From Sneathiella sp. (GTDB lineage: Bacteria > Pseudomonadota > Alphaproteobacteria > Sneathiellales > Sneathiellaceae): 7,265 bases of DNA. The notes under the pieces are model-generated. The model was not told where the DNA came from and ran no database searches. It saw nothing but the letters and a program-made list of their open reading frames with translations. Positions 1 through 5,038 of this stretch are shown here, in pieces. The position numbers were made by a program, and so were the translations under genes. The first letter of the stretch is position 1, and every line of letters begins with the position of its first letter. The stretch covers positions 1-7,265 of the forward strand of contig JAESPT010000470.1 of the NCBI GenBank assembly GCA_016765515.1, given 5' to 3'.

Positions 1-624
1 GCCGCTAGACGCTGCCTGTTCCCCCGTATCCGCGTAACTCGACACAAAAAAAGTATCAGCCTCACCAATCAGACGGATCGCTTCTTCATCGAGAACAGCA
101 AGATCTTCTCGGCTTTGTTTTTCTGAGGGCTCGCCCGGTTCACGAATAAAATCAAAATTACGAGTTCGAATATATTGCGGACAATTTCCAAAAGATTGAT
201 CAACAGAGAGCTGAAAACCTTCCCCGTTTACAGCACTGATAGTCGCATTCAGGCGATTACGCCGCCTGCTATGAAGCTCTATTCCCAATAATCCGAGCTT
301 CTGACCAACATTAAGACTGGCGTGAAGCGGGTCCAGCGATGCCGGCATGGCATTCACATCCAGATGCGCAGGATCCGGACTTTTCAAAAACCCTGGATGC
401 CCCGTAATCATTGTCGCCCATGGCCAGCCATGCTGATCAACATACCCAGCAAACAACACAGGAAGCTGAGCGAAAAATGCCTGGTGCTGGTCCGGCATAA
501 AAGGCCTAATCACCTGCCGTCCGAACTTTTCCATCTGTTCGGCGACACCCATCTTTATCTGCGCTTCTTTCTCACCCGCATGAAAAGGGGAAGCGTCGCT
601 CTTCAAACTGCCATTATCTTTCAT
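1..624 (-). CDS. Pyridoxamine 5'-phosphate oxidase-fold (PNPOx) flavoprotein, 3' end outside window
   Basis: The frame is open for 208 codons to the left edge without a stop, so the C-terminus is missing. Visible family signatures are SPFHAGE (residues 12-18), MPDQHQAFFAQLP (43-55), GWPWAT (66-71), GIELHSRRRNR (114-124) and QSFGNCPQYI (143-152). These are typical of two-halved PNPOx-like proteins that bind a flavin; some relatives carry a C-terminal ferredoxin-reductase-like module, which cannot be tested here. A second barrel half appears to begin near residue 183 (IRLIGEADTFFVSS). The start is one of two tandem ATGs. The strong ribosome site GGGAGGA (637-631) is 6 nt from the ATG at 624 and only 3 nt from the one at 627, so 624 is preferred. 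It is the third gene of the leftward DUF1348-GST unit, 65 nt after the GST stop. The substrate is unknown; reduction or oxidation of a small electrophile is an inference from context. Confidence 0.85.
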   Translation of the reverse strand, partial: MKDNGSLKSDASPFHAGEKEAQIKMGVAEQMEKFGRQVIRPFMPDQHQAFFAQLPVLFAGYVDQHGWPWATMITGHPGFLKSPDPAHLDVNAMPASLDPLHASLNVGQKLGLLGIELHSRRRNRLNATISAVNGEGFQLSVDQSFGNCPQYIRTRNFDFIREPGEPSEKQSREDLAVLDEEAIRLIGEADTFFVSSYADTGEQAASSG

Positions 625-645
625 CATCAGTCCTCCCTGATTGAT

Positions 646-671
646 GGGAGAAGGACCAGCCTCCCTCTCCC
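646..671 (-). other. Possible intercistronic hairpin between the GST and PNPOx genes
   Basis: GGGAGA (646-651) and TCTCCC (666-671) can pair as a 6-bp stem, with a further AGG/CCT pairing inside the loop. No T-run follows, so it is not a convincing terminator. It might influence mRNA processing or the ratio of the two products, or be a chance result of the purine-rich spacer. Confidence 0.25.
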
Positions 672-689
672 ACCGTTGCTTCGGATTTG

Positions 690-1310
690 TTACGCTGCCA
701 ATCCAACCTTGGTTGCTGTCATTGCAACAAATCCAGGCAGAGCTTCAATCCGTTTAAGCCAGGCACGAATGTTTGAGTAGGCGGCAAGATCCACATTACC
801 CTCTGGCGCATGCGCTATATACGTATAGAGAGCGACATCAGCGATAGTTGGTTTTTCACCGACGGTCCAATCACGATCGCTCAAGTGATCGTTCAGCCGA
901 TCAAACGCCCACACAGTCACATCCTGAATCCGTTTTGCATCAAGGCCAGCACCAAAAACAGTGATAAGACGCGCTGACGCGGGGCCGTAATTGATCTCAC
1001 CGGCGGCCATGGACAGGAACCGCTGGATCTCGGCCGCCTTTTTTGGATCTTCAGGCAGCCAGCTCTTCGCATAACTTTTGGCAAGATATACAAGAATGGC
1101 ATTTGAATCCGCCAAGATAAAGCTCCCATCCTCAATCACGGGAACCTGGCCAAAAGGATTGAGTTTTAAAAATGGGGCCTGTTTATGTTCACCGGCGACC
1201 AGATCGACAAGGATCTTCTCATGGGGAATATTGGCCAGATTGGCAAAAAGTTCCACACGATGAGAATGTCCAGAAAGGGGGAAACCATGAATTTTAAGGG
1301 TGCTTGTCAT
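690..1310 (-). CDS. Glutathione S-transferase family protein
   Basis: A 206-residue cytosolic GST of normal length. The N-terminal thioredoxin-like domain (about 1-80) has the SGHSH loop with candidate catalytic Ser13, the segment NPFGQVPV (51-58) with cis-Pro57 that contacts glutathione, and ADSNAI (67-72), whose Asp68-Ser69 matches the gamma-glutamyl-binding pair. The all-helical C-terminal domain carries the conserved N-capping segment TIADVALYTYIAHAPEG (155-171). The start at 1310 is chosen because AGGAG (1322-1318) lies 7 nt upstream and the residues before it look unlike a GST; the longer frame to 1364 would overlap the upstream gene. The ribosome site overlaps the stop codon of the DUF1348 gene, so the two are probably translationally coupled. 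Expected role: conjugation or reduction of an electrophile with glutathione. The actual substrate cannot be read from the sequence. Confidence 0.93.
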   Translation of the reverse strand: MTSTLKIHGFPLSGHSHRVELFANLANIPHEKILVDLVAGEHKQAPFLKLNPFGQVPVIEDGSFILADSNAILVYLAKSYAKSWLPEDPKKAAEIQRFLSMAAGEINYGPASARLITVFGAGLDAKRIQDVTVWAFDRLNDHLSDRDWTVGEKPTIADVALYTYIAHAPEGNVDLAAYSNIRAWLKRIEALPGFVAMTATKVGLAA

Positions 1311-1320
1311 CTTCTCTCTC

Positions 1321-1734
1321 CTATTGGCCAATACGGCGTTCATTTTCATTAATCTTGTAATCATTCAGGCTAGCGTCACGGCGGCGCATCAACCCTTCGT
1401 CGTCGAATTCCCACTGTTCATTTCCATGGGTCCGAAACCATTGGCCTTGCTCGTCATGCCATTCATATTCAAAGCGGACTGAAATCCGGTTATCGGTGTA
1501 GGCCCAAAGCTCTTTCTTCAAGCGATACCCGTCTTCCTTTTGCCATTTATCAGTCAGGAAATCTTCTATGGCAGCGCGGCCAGTGAAGAACTCATCCCGA
1601 TTGCGCCACTCAGAATTTTCCGAATAAGCCAGTGAGACCCGTTCGGGGTCTCTGCTGTTCCAATTGTCTTCCGCCAATTGAACCTTCTTCAAGGCTGTCT
1701 CTCTGGTAAAGGGGGGTACCAATTTTTCTGCCAT
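1321..1734 (-). CDS. DUF1348 family protein (NTF2/SnoaL-like fold)
   Basis: A 137-residue soluble protein that fits the DUF1348 family over its full length. Signatures are [20 protein letters not shown] (8-27), [10 protein letters not shown] (29-38), [13 protein letters not shown] (41-53), [21 protein letters not shown] (within about 74-94) and [21 protein letters not shown] (within about 105-125). The family has the cone-shaped NTF2/SnoaL fold that often forms a small-molecule pocket. To my knowledge it has no established reaction. The ATG at 1734 follows AAGGA (1745-1741) by 6 nt. It is the first gene of the leftward unit and is followed after 10 nt by the GST gene. The promoter with the TetR-type operator lies upstream. 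Its role may be binding or isomerising the compound handled by the GST and PNPOx proteins; this is inference from context only. Confidence 0.9.
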   Translation of the reverse strand: MAEKLVPPFTRETALKKVQLAEDNWNSRDPERVSLAYSENSEWRNRDEFFTGRAAIEDFLTDKWQKEDGYRLKKELWAYTDNRISVRFEYEWHDEQGQWFRTHGNEQWEFDDEGLMRRRDASLNDYKINENERRIGQ

Positions 1735-1816
1735 GTCGTTTCCTTTTAATTCTCGAACTCACTGAAGAGACTGCTGATCCTGTAAAAAGGTCAATTTCGC
1801 TGCTCCAATGACACAT

Positions 1817-1845
1817 AACATGTACCGATCGGTTCATGTTGTCAA
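1817..1845 (-). promoter_or_regulatory. Leftward promoter with embedded TetR-type operator
   Basis: Reading leftward, a perfect TTGACA -35 (1845-1840) is followed after 17 nt by CATGTT (1822-1817), a weak -10. The region 1817-1840 is an inverted repeat with 12-nt half-sites AACATGTACCGA and AACATGAACCGA (11 of 12 match), centred on ACCGATCGGT. That core resembles operators of NemR-like TetR repressors. The repeat fills the spacer and the -10, so bound repressor would block RNA polymerase. The adjacent divergent TetR gene is the obvious ligand. The -10 assignment is the weakest part. Confidence 0.8.
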
Positions 1846-1867
1846 TGAAGAACACTGCATAAATTGC

Positions 1868-1896
1868 ATCACATAATCGTTACATTTGAATATAAT
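1868..1896 (+). promoter_or_regulatory. Candidate promoter of the TetR gene
   Basis: ATCACA (1868-1873, 4 of 6 to consensus), a 17-nt spacer and a perfect TATAAT (1891-1896). Transcription would start near 1903, giving a leader of about 75 nt. The promoter lies about 28 bp right of the operator, so autoregulation is possible but not shown by direct overlap. Confidence 0.45.
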
Positions 1897-1977
1897 GTGG
1901 AATTTCAAAAATTTAACATTGATAAGACAGCATACTTCTACTAATTTGTCCTTTACTGATTAGTACAGGATAAAAAC

Positions 1978-2541
1978 ATGAGTGCCTCTAAACGGGATGA
2001 ATTAGTCCATAAAGCCTTGAAAATTTTCTATCGAGATGGCTTTCACGCCACCGGGATGGATAAACTGGTCAAGGAAACGGGTATTTCCAAAACCTCCATG
2101 TACAAACACTTCAGAACCAAAGACGACCTTATTCTCGCATCCCTAAGGTTGCGGGATGAGCTGTTCAGAAATAAATTTGTCCGAAAGGTTGAAACATTGG
2201 CCGGTGATCCGGCGGCTCAATTGCTTGCCATGTTTGATGCATTGGATGACTGGTTTCATGAACTGGATTTCAGGGGATGCATGTTTATTAAAGCGTCTGG
2301 GGAGTTTCCCATAAAAGGATCCCCCATCTATGACACAGCAGCAGAGCATAAAAAACTCCTGCTCGACTATGTGGAAAAACTCGCGGCCCAGACCACAGCC
2401 AAGGACCCGCTTCTTCTTGCCCGCCAACTGACCCTGCTAAAAGAAGGAGCAATTGTCGCCGCTCATATGAGAGGTCCGGAAGGTATCGCCGCTGATGCTA
2501 AATTAGCTGCAGAGGCCTTGATAAAAGCACAGACAACCTGA
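1978..2541 (+). CDS. TetR/AcrR family transcriptional repressor
   Basis: A 187-residue protein of standard TetR length. The N-terminal DNA-binding domain (about 1-50) has the helix-turn-helix MDKLVKETGISKTSMYKHF (27-45), followed by the usual KDDL at the start of helix 4. The rest is the helical ligand-binding and dimerisation domain, including RGCMFIKASGEFP (99-111). Cys101 is the only cysteine in the protein. A ribosome site AGGA (1967-1970) lies 7 nt before the ATG. The gene diverges from DUF1348-GST-PNPOx, with the palindromic operator in the 243-bp gap, so local repression of that unit is the likely job. The inducer is unknown; an electrophile acting on Cys101 is a hypothesis by analogy with NemR. 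Confidence 0.93.
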   Translation: MSASKRDELVHKALKIFYRDGFHATGMDKLVKETGISKTSMYKHFRTKDDLILASLRLRDELFRNKFVRKVETLAGDPAAQLLAMFDALDDWFHELDFRGCMFIKASGEFPIKGSPIYDTAAEHKKLLLDYVEKLAAQTTAKDPLLLARQLTLLKEGAIVAAHMRGPEGIAADAKLAAEALIKAQTT

Positions 2542-2554
2542 ACTGATCAGTTCA
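2539..2554. repeat. Perfect 16-bp palindrome overlapping the tetR stop codon
   Basis: TGAACTGATCAGTTCA is fully self-complementary and its first three bases are the tetR stop codon. As RNA it can fold into a 6-bp stem with a GATC loop, but the downstream CTCTAATTT is a poor T-run and the stem is AT-rich. It lies in the 57-bp gap between convergent tetR and the LysE-family gene. It could be a weak bidirectional terminator or a protein site. No better terminator was found in this gap. Confidence 0.4.
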
Positions 2555-2598
2555 CTCTAATTTATGACACAAGTCCGTACCCAGAAATCGGGACATCC

Positions 2599-3201
2599 TC
2601 AAACCTTGTCAAACAGCAACGGAATGAGAGACAAAACCAAGAGACCTGCAACGCAGAAATTAAACACCTTAAGAGCCCGCGGGGATGTTAAAAACCGTGC
2701 AACAACTGTCCCGAACAAAGCCCAGAGGGAAACGGACTGAAAACCGACAACAACAAAGACAGTCCCAATGATCACCGTCTGCAGGAAAGGATCACTATTG
2801 GGCTCCGTGAATGTTGTAACAGCACTGATGGAGACAATCCATGCTTTCGGATTAACCCACTGAAACAAAGCCCCCTGCATCAATGACATGGGAGTATCGG
2901 GATTTTTGCCGCTCTTTATCGCACCAGATCGGGCAATTTTCCAGGCGAGATAGAGCAGATATCCCACCGCTACATATTTTAAGGCCCCATGAATTTCTGG
3001 GTAGGTTCTGAACAGCTGGTTAAGCCCTAATCCGGCGGCTGTGATCATTGAGGCAACCCCAACCATAAAGCCGACGATTACCGGAACCGTACGCCAGTAT
3101 CCAAAATTGGCAGCCGTCGCCATGGCAATGACGTTATTCGGCCCAGGGGACGCCGTCAGGGAAAAAGCGAAGGGAATAAGGGCAACGACAAGAGACCACA
3201 T
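2599..3201 (-). CDS. LysE/RhtB family amino-acid exporter
   Basis: A 200-residue inner-membrane protein, the normal size for the family, with about six hydrophobic segments (roughly 4-24, 38-60, 72-90, 108-130, 140-168 and 178-196). The family signatures SPGPNN (18-23) and QWVNPKAW (114-121) are both intact. LysE/RhtB proteins export amino acids or related metabolites; the substrate (lysine/arginine, homoserine/threonine or other) cannot be assigned from the sequence. The ATG at 3201 has GAGG (3215-3212) 10 nt upstream, a slightly long spacing. It diverges from a LysR-type gene across 111 bp, the arrangement seen for lysE/lysG and similar pairs, suggesting induction by that regulator when the exported compound accumulates. 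Confidence 0.93.
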   Translation of the reverse strand: MWSLVVALIPFAFSLTASPGPNNVIAMATAANFGYWRTVPVIVGFMVGVASMITAAGLGLNQLFRTYPEIHGALKYVAVGYLLYLAWKIARSGAIKSGKNPDTPMSLMQGALFQWVNPKAWIVSISAVTTFTEPNSDPFLQTVIIGTVFVVVGFQSVSLWALFGTVVARFLTSPRALKVFNFCVAGLLVLSLIPLLFDKV

Positions 3202-3237
3202 CAGCTGAAAACCTCACTATTGATTAAACGGATCTCT

Positions 3238-3266
3238 ATTATTCGAGGCCTTGCTTCATAAATCAA
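3238..3266 (-). promoter_or_regulatory. Candidate promoter of the LysE-family gene
   Basis: Leftward, TTGATT (3266-3261, 4 of 6) is separated by exactly 17 nt from AATAAT (3243-3238, 5 of 6). Transcription would begin near 3231, leaving about a 30-nt leader. The candidate LysR-type box lies just upstream of the -35, a suitable place for an activator. Confidence 0.45.
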
Positions 3267-3277
3267 ATTGATATAAT
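3251..3277 (+). promoter_or_regulatory. Candidate promoter of the LysR-type gene
   Basis: A perfect TATAAT (3272-3277) has only a weak -35, TTGCTT (3251-3256), at a short 15-nt spacing. The expected start is near 3284, giving a leader of about 29 nt. It overlaps the leftward LysE promoter, so the two would compete. Confidence 0.35.
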
Positions 3278-3306
3278 TTAACTGTTAATTCAAATTTATT
3301 GATTTA
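3259..3306. promoter_or_regulatory. Inverted repeats in the LysR/LysE divergent region (candidate LysR-type sites)
   Basis: TTAACTGTTAA (3278-3288) is a short dyad with 5-nt arms around one central base. It is flanked by TAAATCAA (3259-3266) and its exact complement TTGATTTA (3299-3306). LysR-type regulators commonly bind short AT-rich dyads of T-N11-A form between divergent genes. The region is very AT-rich, so chance pairing is a real concern. Confidence 0.35.
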
Positions 3307-3312
3307 AAAACC

Positions 3313-4161
3313 ATGAAACAACAATTTAATCCTGATCTGCTGAAATCCTTTATTCATATAGCGGAAGAAGGCAGTTTTTTACGGGCCGCCCACCGGGTTG
3401 GTCGCACCCAGTCGGCGGTCAGCATGCAGATACAACGCCTGGAACAATTGGTCGGGCATGCACTCTTTACCAGAGAACGGCCGCTTGTGCGTTTGACCCG
3501 CAAGGGAGAAAAAATGCTGGATTACGCCCGCAGAATTCTGCAACTGCAAAACGAGGCGTGGGAAGCAATATCGGAAAATGAGCCACAGGGATTGGTGCGT
3601 TTTGGCATTCCCGATGATTATGCCAGCGGCATACTCCCCCGGATACTGGAGCGTTTTTCTGAACATGACGCGCATATTGAGGTGGAAGTTCACTGCGGCA
3701 CAAGCACAATCTTGACTGAAAAAATCAATAGGGGTGAGCTTGATCTCGCCCTCATTTCCCATCAGCCGAATAGTCCTTCTGGGAAAATAATCGGCCATGA
3801 GAAACTGGTTTGGGCAGCGTCCCCCAAACATGCCGCACACAGACGAGATCCAATATCCCTCGCCGTCTTTCAGGAAGATTGCCTGATCCGCCGCTCAGCC
3901 GTTGCGGCTCTGTCAAAATCAGGATTTCGTCACCGGATCGCCTATAGTAGCCCCAATCTGGCAGCCTTACTGGCGGTTACAAGCTCAGGACTTGCCATTG
4001 CGGCCATGCCCCGATCAAGTGTCCCGCCAACCCTACAAATACTTAACGCAAAAGACGGCTTTCCAAAACTACCAACCCTGGATCTCGCCCTCATCACCCA
4101 TAAGGAAACCATATCCGGGGCTGTACAGGTTTTTGCTGACTGTATCGAAAACAGTCTGTAA
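3313..4161 (+). CDS. LysR family transcriptional regulator
   Basis: A 282-residue LysR-type regulator. The winged helix-turn-helix is N-terminal (about 7-66), with the hallmark AEEGSFLRAAHRVGRTQSAV (17-36) and LEQLVGHALFTRE (43-55). A linker helix follows, then the substrate-binding domain from about residue 93 (LVRFGIPDDY 94-103, GELDLALIS 141-149). It is slightly short for the family (usually about 290-310). No clear Shine-Dalgarno sequence precedes the ATG; the bases before it are A/T-rich (TTTAAAAACC), so translation may be weak. The start is fixed by normal alignment of the N-terminal helix. It probably controls the divergent LysE-family exporter and itself. The effector is presumably the exported amino acid or a related metabolite, which is an inference. 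It converges on bdhA, with just 3 bp between the two stops. Confidence 0.93.
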   Translation: MKQQFNPDLLKSFIHIAEEGSFLRAAHRVGRTQSAVSMQIQRLEQLVGHALFTRERPLVRLTRKGEKMLDYARRILQLQNEAWEAISENEPQGLVRFGIPDDYASGILPRILERFSEHDAHIEVEVHCGTSTILTEKINRGELDLALISHQPNSPSGKIIGHEKLVWAASPKHAAHRRDPISLAVFQEDCLIRRSAVAALSKSGFRHRIAYSSPNLAALLAVTSSGLAIAAMPRSSVPPTLQILNAKDGFPKLPTLDLALITHKETISGAVQVFADCIENSL

Positions 4162-4164
4162 CGG

Positions 4165-4956
4165 TTATTGCGCGCTCCAGCCACCATCCATGGTTAGGGA
4201 AGATCCCGTCATATTTGATCCTGCGGGGCCACACAGGAATGCGGCTGCATCGGCAAGCTGTTGCGGCGTTGTAAAACGCAAAGAAGGTTCCTTTGACGCA
4301 AGAAGACGTTTGGCAGCCTCTTCTTTTTCAAGACCGTCTTTTGTTGCCAGTGCCTCGATCTGAGCTTCCACTAAGGGGGTTCGAACCCAACCCGGACAAA
4401 TAGCATTACACGTTATATTTTGGGTCGCATTTTCAAGTGCAGTCACTTTCGTCAAGCCAATGATCCCGTGCTTGGCCGCCACATAGGCTGACTTTTCAAC
4501 GGATCCAACAAGCCCATGAACCGATGCAATATTGATGATGCGGCCAAAATCCCGTTTCTGCATGCCCGGAAGTGCGGCCGAAGATGTATGAAAGGCACTG
4601 GAAAGATTAATAGCGATAATGTCGTCCCAACGCGCCTTGGGAAATTCATCAATCCGCGCCGTATGTTGAATGCCTGCATTATTCACCAGGATATCAACAG
4701 CCCCGAATTCCTCTTCAGCACTGGATATCATTGCAGTGATCGCGTCTGCATCCAGCATATTCGCACTGTCATATTTTACGGTGAGGTCTGAGACAGAGGT
4801 AATCTCGTCCTTGGCTGCCTGAATAGCCGCGTCATCCCCCAGACCATTAATGACAACTTGCGCGCCCAAACGGGCAAAGTTCTTGGCCATGGCCAGACCA
4901 ATGCCGCTGGTGGATCCTGTTACCAATGCGACTTTACCGGTTAAGTCCGCGCTCAT
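4165..4956 (-). CDS. bdhA: D-3-hydroxybutyrate dehydrogenase (short-chain dehydrogenase)
   Basis: A 263-residue cytosolic SDR that interconverts D-3-hydroxybutyrate and acetoacetate with NAD, a step of polyhydroxybutyrate and ketone-body use. The Rossmann glycine motif TGSTSGIG (13-20), NNAG (92-95), Asn117, Ser145, Tyr158 and Lys162 form the SDR nucleotide and catalytic set. Substrate residues known from bacterial HBDH structures (the Pseudomonas fragi enzyme) have counterparts at a constant +3 offset: Gln97, His147, Lys155, Trp190, Gln199 and Trp260. VEAQIEAL and the C-terminal MDGGWSAQ also fit the family. The start at 4956 is chosen because AGGGAG (4968-4963) lies 6 nt upstream; ATGs at 4962 and 4983 are badly spaced for this site. 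It lies 82 nt downstream of the CphA-like gene on the same strand, with an inverted repeat in the gap. No PHB depolymerase or thiolase gene is in the window. Confidence 0.95.
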   Translation of the reverse strand: MSADLTGKVALVTGSTSGIGLAMAKNFARLGAQVVINGLGDDAAIQAAKDEITSVSDLTVKYDSANMLDADAITAMISSAEEEFGAVDILVNNAGIQHTARIDEFPKARWDDIIAINLSSAFHTSSAALPGMQKRDFGRIINIASVHGLVGSVEKSAYVAAKHGIIGLTKVTALENATQNITCNAICPGWVRTPLVEAQIEALATKDGLEKEEAAKRLLASKEPSLRFTTPQQLADAAAFLCGPAGSNMTGSSLTMDGGWSAQ

Positions 4957-4988
4957 CTTCATCTCCCTAATTCCGTAAAACATGCTAA

Positions 4989-5005
4989 ATGTTGCAACGC
5001 AACAT
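4989..5005. repeat. 17-bp inverted repeat upstream of bdhA (candidate operator)
   Basis: ATGTTGC (4989-4995) and GCAACAT (4999-5005) are perfect 7-nt complementary arms around a 3-nt centre; inside lies the palindrome GTTGCAAC (4991-4998). It is 32 bp before the bdhA start and lacks the T-run of a terminator. TTGC/GCAA dyads are used by several regulators of storage-polymer and short-chain acyl-CoA metabolism, but I cannot assign one. Confidence 0.5.
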
Positions 5006-5032
5006 ATTGATGTGCAATCTCAAAATGATCAA
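5004..5032 (-). promoter_or_regulatory. Weak candidate promoter of bdhA
   Basis: Leftward, TTGATC (5032-5027, 4 of 6) and CAATAT (5009-5004, 3 of 6) are 17 nt apart. Transcription would start near 4997, inside the inverted repeat, so a bound protein would repress. The -10 is poor, and bdhA may instead be read through from the CphA-like gene. Confidence 0.25.
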
Positions 5033-5038
5033 GAACAA

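Noticed and set aside
322..780. 152-codon plus-strand open frame over the left edge genes
   Set aside because: It lies antisense to the PNPOx and GST genes, has no family resemblance, is rich in Arg/His/Pro as expected for a shadow frame, and has no ribosome site.
690..1364. Longer GST start at 1364
   Set aside because: It would overlap the DUF1348 gene by 44 nt and add 18 residues with no GST similarity; the ATG at 1310 has a well-placed AGGAG.
2555..2598. Terminator of the LysE-family gene from CCC/GGG pairing near 2580-2592
   Set aside because: The stem is only three to four pairs and is not followed by a T-run on either strand.
3379..3840. Long minus-strand frame inside the LysR gene
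   Set aside because: It is antisense to a well-supported LysR-type regulator and has no recognisable domain or ribosome site.
4165..4983. Longer bdhA starts at 4983 and 4962
   Set aside because: The only good ribosome site (4968-4963) lies inside or directly against these starts, whereas it is 6 nt from the ATG at 4956; family proteins are about 260 residues.
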